From: Ceratotherium simum simum
Lineage: Eukaryota; Chordata; Mammalia; Perissodactyla; Rhinocerotidae
Length of the DNA: 64,000 nt
Direction of reading: 5' to 3'
Assembly: GCF_000283155.1 (NCBI RefSeq)
Contig: NW_004454177.1
Coordinates: 28,969,131 to 29,033,130, forward strand
In this document: positions 46,531-58,611 of the stretch, in pieces
Layout of the letters: each line of letters opens with the position of its first letter
Numbering within the stretch: the first letter of the stretch is position 1
Program-made: the position numbers and the translations under genes
The notes under the pieces: model-generated
What the model was told of the DNA's origin: nothing
Databases searched by the model: none
Seen by the model: the letters and a program-made list of their open reading frames with translations, nothing else

Positions 46531-46779
46531 TGGGATGTAAGTAATTTGTGGAGGAGAGAAAAGGGACTTTTAAGAAGGGCTGGATATTATAAACTGGATT
46601 GCCTTAAATTTTCCCTGAGTGATTCAAATAGAGATTTCAATTATTTTATGACCTTTGAAATGCTAGAATAATCTTCCTTGAAAGTTATCCCCTGTTGATT
46701 CCAGAAAAATGCAGAACCTTAGTTCATATACATGCCACTTATACATTGCTGCTGTTCTTACCCTTTAAGGAATATATTT

Positions 46780-46885
46780 TATTTTTGTTTTATAGATGAG
46801 AGAACTGAAGATCAAGGATTTTAAGAACTGGTTCAACAAGTAAGTGATAGTCAGAACTGGAGTCCAAGTTGGCCTGTTTCAAAAG
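46780..46885 (-). mobile_element. MIR SINE fragment
   Basis: 'gttttatagatgagagaact', 'gaagatcaaggattttaaga' and 'gtgatagtcagaactggagt' follow the antisense MIR core. Confidence 0.7.
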
Positions 46886-47156
46886 TCAATGATTTTGCTG
46901 GTACAGAAAACTATTCTTCAAACTTATTTATGATGTAAATGGAGGTACATTATAATGGAGGATGTACAAAAAGTGCTCAAATAATGTTTGCATTACCTTT
47001 GGTCTAAGTGCGTCTTAGAGGATTCTCTAGACCACTTCCATGGCTATGGTGACCACTAAGCATTTCCAAGAAGTTTTTTGGTTTTACAGCTTAGAAGTTT
47101 TAGGTGGTGAGTCATTCTTTTTATGAAAAAGAATATGAAATATATAGAGCAGGGGT

Positions 47157-47372
47157 CAGCTAACTATAGCCAATGGGCCAAATTCAGTGCACCACATGCT
47201 TTGTAAATAAAATTTTATTGGAAGATAACCACGTCTATTTGTTTTCTTATCGTCTGTGGCTGCTTTCAGTAGACAATTGCAGAGGTGAGTAGTTGTGACA
47301 GAGACTCTACGGCCTGTAAGCCTAAAATATTTACTACCTATCCCTTTACAGAAAAATTACAAATCGCTGAAT
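47157..47372 (-). mobile_element. hAT-type non-autonomous transposon
   Basis: Begins caggggtcagctaactatag and contains 'gtaaataaaattttattgga', 'cgtctgtggctgctttcagt' and 'ctaaaatatttactacctat', ending ctttacagaaaaa. This is the complement of a common mammalian hAT MITE that starts caggggttggcaaac...tttctgtaaag. About 215 bp, near complete. Confidence 0.78.
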
Positions 47373-47999
47373 AGAGGACTTTACTTCTGTAAGATCTTAG
47401 TGGTTCTCAAATGCAGGACTTCAGATTTGTGCTGATTCTTGATTGTGAGGTATTAATTAAGTAATTTCCTTACTGCTACATCTTGAGGAATAAGAATTCT
47501 TAGCAACCCATCCCCAGTGCGAGTTACCATCCGCAGGAAATGCCCTCCAGCTTTCAACTCTGAGGAAGGCTGCTCAGCCAACTGGCCAATTACTAAGCAA
47601 TCTCCATCTTACTGAAAAAGCTTGAAGAGACAGTCAGAGGCCTGGGAGTCATTGTTACTCTTCTCTCAGTTTCTGGTGTATTCTGGATTGAATGAACTAA
47701 CTTTAAGAATGACAATTACATGTTCGTCAACATGTTTGGAAGTAGATTTTCAGTAATGTCTGAAATAAAAACAAAGAATAGAGTCAGTAATCACTTTATG
47801 TTGCATGTTCAATATAGACCTCCTCTAAATAACACATTCTTGTAAATAGAACATTTCTGTATAGAGTAAAATAAATTTTATATTGTGATTTTTGGCATCT
47901 TAGAAAATAATATAGACTAACTTTAAATAAATTTTGATATGTCATCATAAGATTGAGAAACACCCATTTTGGAAAAGGATATCATGCCCTCTATTTCTT
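47373..47999. other. Unassigned intergenic sequence
   Basis: Nothing recognised. Confidence 0.45.
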
Positions 48000-48362
48000 A
48001 AAAAATCTTTTTTTAACCTATCATTTTGAATGAATTTTAAACTTATACAAAAGTGACAAAATCATACAGAGTTCTTATATTATTCCCTCACCCAGCTTTT
48101 CCTAATGTGAAGATCTCACACAGTCATTGTACAATTATCAAAACCAGGAATTATCATCTCTATGATGCTATTAACTATAGAATTTACTTTACTAGCACTA
48201 GTTTTTCTAGTGAACATCTCTACTCAGTATCTTTTTTCTGTTCCAGGATCTCATCTTGAGTTTAATCTCCTCCAATCCGTGCAGTTCCTCAGGCTTTCCA
48301 TATCTTTCATGACCTTGACACTTTTGAAGAGCACTGGTCAGTTATTTTGACATAGATACATT
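48000..48362. mobile_element. L1 3'UTR-like sequence, copy C
   Basis: 'aaacttatacaaaagtgaca', 'gtacaattatcaaaaccagg', 'tatcttttttctgttccagg' and 'gacacttttgaagagcactg' are the same consensus as copies A and B at 22150-23735. Orientation is not fixed by eye. Confidence 0.65.
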
Positions 48363-49059
48363 TGTTTTCTTTCGTAAGTGACAAAATGAAATGATAGAAA
48401 CCTGATGTTCCTCCCACTGAGCAAAGAAATAACCTGCAGGTCTTCGGGGAGCTCCAAAAGCAAATGACTAGATCACAAGTCCACAGGCTCTCTGTGTCTG
48501 GGGGCTCTTCTCCCTGAGTGGAGCAAAATGGGGAAGAGATTAGAAAGCCAGTTTTCTTCCTAATATTTACTCTGGTGCATTCTCCACAATATTCAGACGG
48601 CAAATCAGAAACCTAGTTATTTTCTGCATCTGAATTCAACGACTCAATTCTGATCTGAATAAAAAATGGACAATATTCTCCTAAGATTTAAATATAATAA
48701 TCTGATCAGAGAACAACTCTTTCATTTGAAAATGCATGTGAAGATAATCATGTTTGCATGTTCAGAGAATGACTCATCTTGTTAGACTCATTACTCCCAA
48801 ATAAATGGTAAAGTTATTTAAACTACTATCCTTTTAAGAAGATTGAGATATTAAAAATTGCAATAATGATGAAGTATAGAGAGGTTTCCTCAAAGAATTG
48901 TAATTATATTACTATTGAGATTAAAACTGATTACCTATTATTAAAAAGTAAATAATAGCCATAAAGTTTAAAAACAAGAGCATATCGATTAGAGAAAGAC
49001 TATTTTTTAGAAAACAGACTTAGGAAAGTATTTTCAGGGAAATTGCTCCTTTGATTTAA
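48363..49059. other. Unassigned intergenic sequence
   Basis: No repeats recognised. The 98-codon minus frame at 48307-48603 starts here and ends in the L1-like segment; no domain recognised. Confidence 0.45.
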
Positions 49060-49520
49060 TACTGTAAATTATGATCTCTGTTCACTGTTAAAAAAAATCT
49101 AAAGAACAAGGTTTTTTTCTAGCTTAGTATAAAATAAATTGTTGCCTGAGGGAGCTTGTTTGCCTGGTAACAAAAGCTTTTCATTTTGTGTAATTAATCT
49201 TAACCTGTCAGGTGGCTAAATTCATTAATCAGCCATTTCTGCTGGAGAGCTGGACTTTCAGATGCAGAGAGAAACAAAAGAATGACGTCACATCTGCCTT
49301 TTTAATTTGCACTCCAGGTTGTCTGAAGATGGATGCAATGAAAGGGGAGCAGAAAAGAACAGTGTGTTGAAGAAAAAATTTGTTATTTTGTCCCACCCTC
49401 CCCAGTGTTGGTCACAGATAGTAAACACATTTTTTAAAAATCCATTCCCCTAGGCAACCGACTAATATGAAACTTTCCCTGCTCATGCAGAGGCTATAGT
49501 CAACTAGCAAATGCAGAATT
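49060..49520. promoter_or_regulatory. Candidate enhancer / conserved non-coding element
   Basis: A repeat-free block with a dense set of known binding-site words. Perfect CRE TGACGTCA at 49283-49290. E-box CAGGTG at 49209-49214 inside the near-palindrome ACCTGTCAGGT (49203-49213). TAATTA at 49191-49196 and attaat near 49224. RFX-type half sites GTTGCC (49141-49146), GGTAAC (49166-49171, in tgcctggtaac) and GGCAAC (49453-49458). No coding frame. The motif words are seen directly; regulatory function is inferred and untested. Confidence 0.45.
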
Positions 49521-52184
49521 TAAATAGATATGATGAAATAAAAAACGGAGGAACATAGCGTGCTAAAGAAGCAAACATCGGAGTGTAAGGAAAACCAAGA
49601 TAGAGGTGAATACCAGCTGAAAGTGAAATAGGAGAAGGATTGGGAATGTGGTCAGAGGAATATGGTCAAGAAGAGCATTCTGCATTGAGTTTATGCATAT
49701 GCGTTTGTAGAAGAACAGCAATTTACTTATCACTGATGTTTAATTCAGAAGCCAAAATATCCCAATGCCATATTATCACACTTTGAACGAAATGTGATAA
49801 AATATTATGCTAACATGTCTTTAGTGACAATAGCAGAACAGAATAAACTTGCAAGGATAAAATGAAAAATTTCCCAAAACCTCACCTAAGTGAGAAATCA
49901 AAAAGATTAAGAAGTTTGTAAAAAAAGTAAAATATATATTTAAAACTAGGTTAAAATCTAGTTTTCTGTGAAGGATTTAAGATGTCAGGGATTTTTTTTT
50001 TAAAGCAGTCATTTAGGAATTTTTTTTTTTTAAATTAGAAGGACATATTTAATAGACATATTTGTATAAAATCAATCCACTTATCACTATTATCTTTGGA
50101 GAAAAATCTAGAGTAGAGAAAAAATTCTTGGAATATTTTTATAAATTGACAGACAGTTAAATACATCCAGGGAAATTCTCAGTTTCCTCAAGTCATAGGT
50201 TGCAGATAGAGGACATTTTAGTGAATTTCCCACGGACATAAGTAAACTCTGATAGATTGGTTCAACTTGCCTTTATTTATGACCCTTTTTGTCTGTTACT
50301 AACATATGTAAGTTTTTCCAAAGTGACTGGTAAAGTTTTTTAGTCTCTTAACTAGGGATATCCAATTGTCTCTATTACAGGCAATCATAGCTTTCTGCCT
50401 TTAACTAATTTCTTAGTTAATCAAGTTGTTTCTTATTGGGAATTTAAGCTGGTAGCATATGTTTGCCAGGTGCTACTAGTAGAAAGAAGGTGACAAAGCC
50501 AACTGGCACAATTGTCAATTAGGCAATGCTATTCATAATCAATACTATCTTATGTCAAATGAGCTGTCTAACTGATATCCACGAAATTTCAGGGATAAAC
50601 AAAATTTTGTTTTCTTTCTGGCTTTTCCAAAACCAACTTGTATATAATCAAAAAGGCTATGTGGTTCATTTCCTGGTTAAATATTGAAATTTTCTGTGTC
50701 CTATAGAACATAACTGGACCATCTTTGGAGTGTATAGATCCTTTATTTATTTCCTAGCATTGAACCGATTATTTCCAGGGATATTAAGCAAACTCTTCAA
50801 CAACAACAACAAAATAGATCAGCTAATTTTGTTAACTTTCTAACAAGTGCCAGGAGCACACTCAGAGCTAGCAATATAGAAAAACTAATATATTATCCTA
50901 GCCTAGCAGATACTCCTTTTAAAAATGTATATTTTATATCTGCAACACTGTAGACTAGGTAAACTGTTTTGTTAGCTCAATGTTATGTAGTGAGGGAGAA
51001 GCTATAATGTTAATTACTTTCTTAGAAACAACCACTTATCATACAATCTAAATGTGTTATATCAGATTTCAATGTTATGTAGTTATTATTTTAAGAAGTA
51101 TTTGCATGATCTTTAATATACAAGGGTCATACATTCAAATATGAATCTATGTAATTATTATAATCAGTGACACAGAGGGAATATCAACGTTAGAGAAAGG
51201 ATAATGAATAGAGAAAATTCTTTATACTTCCGTCATTTCAAGAGGTACTAAGGCTGAGTGCATAGAAATTAGGGCATAGTTGATGCTATTTCTAATGTGA
51301 CACATTCATAAAGCTCAAAGTTTTATCTTAAGTTTAGGAATTGGCTCATACTTTTCTTTCATTAATGTCTTTCACACTTGAAAAAATATCAAACACCACC
51401 TAATCTTGCCAGAATTCTGCCTCATTTCCTAAACTTTGGGTTTGCCAGAATATATCATGTCATTGGCTAGCTTTTGCTGAAATCCATTCCACACCATTTC
51501 CTTTATTCATTATTTTCATATGTAGGTGGTGCCCTTATGAATGGGTTTAAGTTCTCCTGCTCCTTATTGGGAACATTGGCTATTCATTAGAAAAATTTTA
51601 AACGTAGTACATTCAAGTCATTTCAGTAAGGCTACCTTGATTAAGGCTAGTCTTAGAAATAACCTTATGCAGTGGTATTGTAAGCATTACGTTTAACATT
51701 TCCAGGTCCTCTACAGAATGGAGATATTACAACCTGCTAGTCGGAAAATGTATACATTATTTAATAAAATGGTTCTTTGGGTACCAAACACTGTAACATG
51801 TGTGTGCATGAACACGCATAAAAGGTTTTGTTATGTGGGGAATGTGAATGAGAAGGGGCCTTCACCAATGGAAATATCGCTCCTCATCTGTTTTATCATC
51901 AGAATTTAGAGTAATAGTAAGAGAGGCAAGAAAAACGCAGGAAAAGAGAGCACAGTTACTAGAATTTTAAGGAAAGATGACCCTAGAGTCTGCTTTGGCT
52001 AGACCTGGTATGAGCAGTATATTCAAGCCACTAGTCAAGATTGTAGGAAACAAAGGAACAGTGGTAGTTAGGGAAAATTTTTTTCTCAACCTTCACTTAT
52101 CCCTTACTATTACTAGATTTTCAAGTTATAGTGTGAAAAGCACCACATAATGACTGAGAAACCATTGCACTGTAGTGATGTGAT
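49521..52184. other. Unassigned repeat-poor sequence
   Basis: About 2.7 kb with only short simple runs: poly-T near 49990 and 50020, and (CAA)n at about 50800-50813. No gene. The 63-codon frame at 51718-51909 has no recognisable domain. The length of repeat-poor DNA next to the enhancer candidate is notable. Confidence 0.4.
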
Positions 52185-52245
52185 AACCTTGGAGTCAAAC
52201 AAACGTGAGATCAACTTGAGCTCTGTCCATGACTCTTTGTGTAAC
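52185..52245 (+). mobile_element. MIR SINE, 5' part
   Basis: 'ttggagtcaaacaaacgtga' and 'gactctttgtgtaactgtgg' resemble the MIR head and core. It appears split by the LTR that follows. Confidence 0.5.
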
Positions 52246-52668
52246 TGTGGTATAATGTTTCATTGGAAGTCCCCAATGAACATGCAATCTGATATTCATA
52301 TCCTTATGTAGTTCCTAATTACATTACCTTTGGGCTTGTTCGTGTGACTTGCCTTGGCCGATGGAATATTAGCAAATATGACACAAGCAGAGTCTTTATA
52401 AGCACTCGAACACTGGGGCTTGTCCCCTCTAAATTCCACTCCTTTCTCAAAGAAGCCCAAATCTAGCCATATGGGTAAACCATGTGGATGTTCGGACCCA
52501 GCTGCCATCTGACTGCAAATACATGAGACCCCAAACAAGAACAGCAGAGCTACCCAGCTGAGCCTTTCCCAATCCACAGAAGCATGAGCATTAATAAATA
52601 ATTGTTGTTTTAAGCCACAACATTTGGTGCTAGTTTGATATGGAGCAATATATAACTAAAACTGCAAC
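52246..52668 (+). mobile_element. Solo LTR, MaLR-like
   Basis: 'cagctgccatctgactgcaa', 'catgagaccccaaacaagaa', 'gagctacccagctgagcctt', aataaataattgttgtttta, 'agccacaacatttggtgcta' and a final atataact match the 3' part of a common LTR with an aataaa signal at 52595. The same family type is at 7439-7740 in reverse. The left boundary is soft. Confidence 0.75.
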
Positions 52669-52740
52669 CTCGATCAAATAACTCACCTTCTATAAGTAAG
52701 CCAAGACCACGGCTTTACATTTAACAGATGAGGGCGGAAA
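52669..52740 (+). mobile_element. MIR SINE, 3' part (tentative)
   Basis: 'cgatcaaataactcaccttc' could continue the MIR after the LTR insertion. Weak match. Confidence 0.35.
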
Positions 52741-54184
52741 AAAATCTGGGCCTTGATTACTTTATCTCTAAGTTATATCATTGTTTACTTTTGCCTATTC
52801 TTCTTTAACTGATTAGAGAAATAGAAATGTGAAAGACCTCTTTCATAAGAACTTGACTTCAGGCTACTTTTTTCTGGTGGTTTTCCTGAGACATCTTTAC
52901 CTACATTTTGAAATCTGAGTTGGAAGCATTATTCAAAAAATGATCACCAACTCAACATTTGTTAATGAAGGAGTCAAACATGGCTCCTGCACTTCTGGGA
53001 ATTTGTAATCTAACAAGGAAGTTGGGTATCAAAAAAAAATACTTAGAAATATATTTGTAACAGTTTATTGAATGGATGAACGTTGGTTGGGCACAACTAG
53101 GATAAAGCTTTATTATTCTCCCACTACTGGCATTAAACACATTCTGTTGAATCAGTCTTCCCCAGTCACTGATAGCATCTCAGGCAGATCCATAAATTTA
53201 GGTTCTGTTTAAGCTAAAATAGTTTCATTTCAGACATTAGTCTACTCCAGTCAAAATCTCAAATCCAGTTCAAAATCTCATATCCAATCTCATCTGTAAT
53301 ACAATATTTTTCCCTTTTTACTCACTCATCCATCTTTTTCAATTTTCTGCTGCTTCTGGATCTTCCTGGGTCTAGGCTATGGAAGAGAGAATTAGAAGGG
53401 AAAGATTAATGTCTTCAGTTACTAGGGCTGCTATAATTGAGCCATTGGGCTCCTCTGTTGCGGAGATGCTTTTCTCCAAAGAAGACTTTGTTTACCTTTA
53501 CCAGGAAGGTACAACCAATATGGAAGCTCTTGAGCATCCTGATCCCTTCATATCAAGTGTCAGGTTTATCTCCTTTGGCCTTTGGAGGCCCCAAGTCTTA
53601 TTGTCCAGGACTCAGCATTCATATAGAAACACAGACTTTCACTTTGGCTTTTTAATCACCACCTTCTAACTCTGATTTCAGCTCACATTCTTTTTGTTTG
53701 TTTCATTTGTTTACCATTAGAAATATGAATTATTTTTAACAGAAAAGCAGTGCCATTGAATACCATTTTATTCATGATCCAGTTGTATTGCAGTATTTAG
53801 TGCCTTCAGAGTACCTAATTCTCACTCATCTTGGAAGTGATCCAATGGTCTTTTTACCCCTCATTTGACTTGGAGATGTAGAAGAAACTCTACTCTTTTG
53901 TAAAGAAGGAAGGGAAGCTCTGGTCAGTGAGTCTTAAAATCTTTTTTTCTTTTTTTATTTCTTTTCTTCTTCTTCTTTTTTACCCCTAGAGTTTGGTGAT
54001 AAGAGTTGAAGGTTGACAAATTAATATGAATACCTTTTAGTAAGTCTTGCAACTCTCTTGAGAATACAAGAGTATAGTTCTATTTTCAGCTTTAGTCTTC
54101 AGCTGAAATTTCATTCAACATCATTTCATATCATATTTAAGTGTCACAAAGGTTCTATGAAATATTATAATGAGAAAGATTTAA
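52741..54184. other. Unassigned intergenic sequence
   Basis: Contains a pyrimidine tract (separate entry). The 96-codon frame at 53379-53669, with an overlapping 72-codon frame at 53437-53655, has no recognisable domain, signal peptide or codon pattern. I do not call it a gene. Confidence 0.4.
53938..53985. repeat. Polypyrimidine (TTC)/(T)n tract
   Basis: Nearly 50 bp of T and C with few breaks, including (ttc)n at about 53967-53979. It could form triplex-type DNA on the purine strand. Confidence 0.8.
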
Positions 54185-54960
54185 TTTATGTTGTGAGGCC
54201 AGCAAAGGTCTTTCTGAAGAAGTAACATTTGATCTGAGAAAGGAAAGGTAATTTGGAGTTATCCAGGGGAAGAGTGGGAAGAGGAGACGACTGCACAGGG
54301 AGTTTTAATGTTGGAGGAAAGGAGGAGTGATATGAATTATACTTTATAAAAACATCTCAGGCTGCTAAATGGAGAGGGAATTTAAGCAGTATGTCCAATT
54401 AAGAGGCTTTTCCCATCATCCAGAATAGAGGTGTAATGGTGTAGGTTCAATGGAGGTGAAGACAACTGGTTAGATTCAAGAATTATCTTGCATGTAGAAT
54501 TTAAGAGACGTGCAATGAAATGCATGTGGGATATAAAGAGGAATATATGTTAGGAATAACACCTAGGTTTCAGAATGCAGCAATGGATAGATGAAGTTTC
54601 AACTTACTGAGATGATCAAAATAGCAGGAAAGCAGTATAGAGAGGTTTGTGGGAGACCAAGAATTTGGTTTGAGAAGGTTGTGAATCATACAAATGACGG
54701 ATTTACAAGTCTAGAGAAAACAGTCGAGATTCTAAATGAGAATTTGAGGCCATGAATACATCCTGAATAATTCTAGTATTTATTATTTGGGTTAAGAAGA
54801 GCTGGCAAAGGCAGCAAAGAAAGAACCATTAGAAGGAATGGAGCAAAACCAGGATAATGGCATGGTGCTAAGAGTGCAAGAGAGGAACAGAATGGTGTTA
54901 ATTGGACTTGGCAACATGGAGGTTAGGAGTAGGCTTATCAGGAGTTGATTGGATGGATGG
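54185..54960 (-). mobile_element. L2 LINE, long antisense fragment
   Basis: The antisense L2 order is kept over nearly 800 bp: 'aagaagtaacatttgatctg' at 54218, 'agagtgggaagaggagacga' at 54271, 'gataacacctaggtttcag' region at 54555, 'tttcaacttactgagatgat' at 54597, and 'attggacttggcaacatgga' at 54901. The longest L2 here. The 115-codon minus frame at 54792-55139 lies partly in it, in the L2 sense orientation, but its product is not recognisable. Confidence 0.82.
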
Positions 54961-56129
54961 CGGAGGAGGAAGCCAGTAGTCTTAATGATTGGAGATTTGG
55001 ACACTGCAGTGCCAGGCCCATGGCAACTTCTTTCTGACTCTTTCAGTGAGGAAGAGTGTGACCCAGAAGGGAAACTCAGACTCTCGTAAATGTTACAGAA
55101 TCGATTCACTGACTGGGATAATAAATCCTGAATAATCAAGGGCCACCTCCATTTTATATTTTCTCTTCTTATTGCCCTTTAAATGTATGTGTAGTATTTG
55201 TCAAAACACATACGCTTAATTTTTGTTTATCCTTGAGTATAGGATGTTAGTGGTGGACTGAAAAGGTGGCATAGCTTGTTAAATGTCTACTAAATCCCAG
55301 TAAAAGGTAAACTGGATTTTTCTAGATCTGATATCCCTGATGTTCCATTTGTCCAGATACTTCTCAACCACAGAGAAAAGCATATGCTTCATTGCCTCCC
55401 TTTAATTGCTCAGAAGATGAGTGGAAGTGTTGCAATGGCTACCATTCTCCAAGTTAATGAAACACATCATATGACTTCAAGAAAACCAATCCACTATTCT
55501 GCCCTCTAAACTACGATATAGCTCTTGAGCACTTGTAATTGAATGGCTTGTCATTGCCTTGAAGGCATGGCAAGGTCATAAAAAAAATTAGCTACACAAA
55601 AGCAAAAAAATAAAAGCAAGACCATTCTGTAGAACCCTTTAGTTAATGGATTAAACTGAGTCAGAAATAACACCATGTTGTCCCAGTGTCTCTGACCTAA
55701 AACATAATGATAAATAAAAATTCTAGTCCAGAATTGTGATTGAAGTTGTGAAAACCCTAGGCTATATTTTATAGTTATGATTCTTTTATGTTTTTACAGG
55801 TCTAAAGAGACAGTTTCATGTTTTATCTTATCCTTGTTTGTTTGGCAGAATTACTACGGCTGTTTCATGTCCCCAAATATGTCTTTTGGTTGCTTTGATG
55901 GTCTAGTCATGTCATATGTCTAGTTTTAAAGATAAGTTGCACTAGACAATTGACTAGATAAATTGTAAGTAAAATGATTTCCACCTATTTCATTTCATAC
56001 AATTACCCTTTGACCTCTACTGGTTGCCCTAGGCTAAGATACCCAATTCTCTGTCACTGTTACTTCTCCTTCAAGAAATCCCACATGGGACTGTGTCTGT
56101 CCAAGTGTGCTGGTATGGAGGCTTTGGAA
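54961..56129. other. Unassigned intergenic sequence
   Basis: No repeat family or gene recognised. Confidence 0.45.
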
Positions 56130-56330
56130 GCAGCGAGACTTTGGTCTTCCACTCTTTACTAGCTAAGAAATCTCAGTCAAGTTACTTAATTTCTCAGAAC
56201 TTATTTTTCTTCATCTATAAAACAAAGATAAAAATAGTCTCAGATACATCATACGATAGTTGTAAAAATTTAATGGTTTATAAGAAAGCAGTTTATACAC
56301 CACAAAGGAATAAGAATTTTTAGTTATTAT
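56130..56330 (+). mobile_element. MIR SINE
   Basis: 'ccactctttactagctaaga', then 'caagttacttaatttctcag' and 'cttcatctataaaacaaaga', the sense MIR core and body. Confidence 0.82.
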
Positions 56331-56359
56331 AATTATAAGAAATATTTGTCATAGGAAAG

Positions 56360-56590
56360 CGTACAGCATATGATGAAGGATATGAGCTTGGTGATCCAGC
56401 TTGACCAGTGTTTGAACACTGGGTGCACCAATTACAAGTTGTGTGAACCACAGCAAGTTACTTAATGTTTTTGAGACACCTTTTCCTAACATGTGAATTG
56501 GTATACTATTATCTGCCCCATAAGACTATTGGGATGTTTAAATGAGACTATGTATGAAAAGTGTCTAATTCCATTTATTATGTGCACATA
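56360..56590 (+). mobile_element. MIR SINE
   Basis: 'tacaagttgtgtgaaccaca', 'gcaagttacttaatgttttt', 'cctaacatgtgaattggtat', then 'tgggatgtttaaatgagact' and 'gaaaagtgtctaattccatt'. A second sense MIR directly after the previous one. Confidence 0.85.
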
Positions 56591-58481
56591 TTATGTTCTG
56601 GATTAAAGTAACCTATCTTGGCCTCCTTTTGGAGGTATGGAAGTTACTCTACCATCACTTCCAGTATATTAAAAAATTCTTCCTTGTTTCTAGGGCATGG
56701 TTCCACTGGAGACAATTTATCCCTGTTGTTCCAAAAGGAAAAATATCAAACTTTTATTCTACTAGTACCGTACCACTGTTAGGGTGTCTTCATTCTAAAG
56801 GAGATCTTTTTAAGGAGATACTGTGTCTTAAATAATGTAAAAGAATCACAAATATTCTGTAGGAAGTCAATTAGTGAGATACACCTAGAAGGGAGAATTT
56901 TGCTTGTCCCTCAAATAACATGTGTGTTACTTGGCTTATGTATAAGGATGATCATCTTAAATAAACGAGTATGTATGCACTGGACTATCTTTTCACACAA
57001 TACTTTTCTCCCTCTACTATAGCCGGAAAAATGATAAGGAGTCACTTTGGCTAAAATCACTGTTAAGGCATAAAAATTATCCCCTCAATCCTTCCACCAC
57101 CATCTCTCCCCTAAAAACAAAAGAAAAGAAAACAATGGGTCACTTTTTTCCAGGGAATGATCCTTGTTGGAGGCAATCCAACCCCCTTCAGCAAGGGACA
57201 ACATTAAACTTTTATGATGAAGAGTTACAGGGAAGTGATTGATTAACTTCGAAAACAATCTTCCAAGACTCCTTGGATGAGAGTGTGAAACACTCTATTG
57301 CTTGGATGTAAATGGAATCACCCCACTTGATTTTCTGGGGCTAAAAAGGAAAGCAGTCTGCTGTATCTTGGTTGAGTTTTCAGAGGCTGGAAAGGTAAAG
57401 AATCATGTAGGTTCTTCAAGGGCAGACCCTCAAGCTAATGCGAGCCAGTGCCTGTGAAGAGAATGGCTGTGTATTTAACTAGAGGTGAGCAATAAAGGTT
57501 AGTTCCTGGGGAATGCAGTAGGGACAGCAGGGTGAGCAAACACACAGGGAGCAGAGTCTTCATAGAATAGCCTTCTATAATGGACAATGCCGGTGTGTCA
57601 TGGGAACCAGGCCAGGAAGACTTGGCTGCAACTTGTATCAACTAGCAGGTCAGATGGTGGAAGACTAGCATTCAATAGTGACACCATGTGGCAATGGGCC
57701 TTCTCTCAACTTGGCAAGTGGGCTCTCTAAACCATTTTAATTTAATTTGACAAAAAATAAGGAATTACAACGTATGTGCACCTCAAAGTTCTAAAGCAGT
57801 TCTTACTAGTTTCCAAGATTTTCAACTATTTGGAATAAGATCTTAATTGCTTGGAGGTTTTGGCTTACCAATCATAAAATTATCTCGTGCCAAGGAACTT
57901 CATTTTCACCCTAAGCACTTAAGACTAGCGTCCATATTTGGGTATTTTTTTTCAGGCATGGAATTTGGACTGACTTAGACTGTGTTGTTCAGGTGGGCAA
58001 GTACATGATTAATTACAATGTGAATAAGATGTGAGTTTTATTTAACCTCAAAACAAGGAGCATTTTCTAAAACTTCAGAATATCTGCATAAGTTGGTTTA
58101 GGTCAATCCTTCACATATGGATGAAGAAATTCTAAGAAAAAGACTAGACCAAACTTTATCATATGCTTGAAGTGAGGCAAAGTGGGAAAAAAGATATGAA
58201 AAACAAATTCCTCCTTCAGTAGTTTAAACAATGAAGAAAAGTTCACAGAGACCAAGTTCTGTACTTCCCTACAAACAACCTCAGGCTACTGAGTACCTGA
58301 ACTGGTATTACAAACCTGCTGACACTACAGCTTACTTTTTAAAAGAAAGTGACAAATACTTTTCACATCATAGGTAAGGGACCTGCTGAGAATCCAGTCA
58401 CAGAGCAGATCAGGTAGACCTGGCCTTATCCAAGGATAAGTAAATAGAAAAAAACTTGATCAAATAAAATGTCGCTACATT
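56591..58481. other. Unassigned repeat-poor sequence
   Basis: Nearly 1.9 kb with no repeat I can name. 57150-57680 is relatively GC-rich. A minus-strand frame at 57435-57641 has a downstream ATG followed by a signal-peptide-like stretch (MKTLLPVCLLTLLSLL), but ends after about 42 residues. There is no sign of expression. Confidence 0.4.
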
Positions 58482-58488
58482 AAAAAAA

Positions 58489-58519
<31 letters not shown>

Positions 58520-58523
58520 TTAT
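58482..58523. repeat. (TA)n microsatellite after A-run
   Basis: Nine A then alternating TA with one ATACAT break. Confidence 0.9.
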
Positions 58524-58611
58524 AGCACATGAGAGCATATTTTGTAACATTTAACATTATAGAAATGTTTGAGAAAGCAATTTTCATTCTCAAGAAAATT
58601 AATGAAAATAG

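Noticed and set aside
48307..48603. 98-codon cysteine-containing minus-strand frame
   Set aside because: Starts in plain sequence and runs into an L1 3'UTR-like segment. The cysteine spacing fits no fold I know.
49283..49290. CRE palindrome as evidence for a promoter of an unseen gene
   Set aside because: No TATA/Inr arrangement, CpG island, splice-donor-bearing exon or ORF nearby. Kept only as part of an enhancer candidate.
53379..53669. 96-codon frame with an acidic/basic start
   Set aside because: No recognisable domain, and an overlapping second frame of similar quality is open too. Looks like chance in moderately GC-rich DNA.
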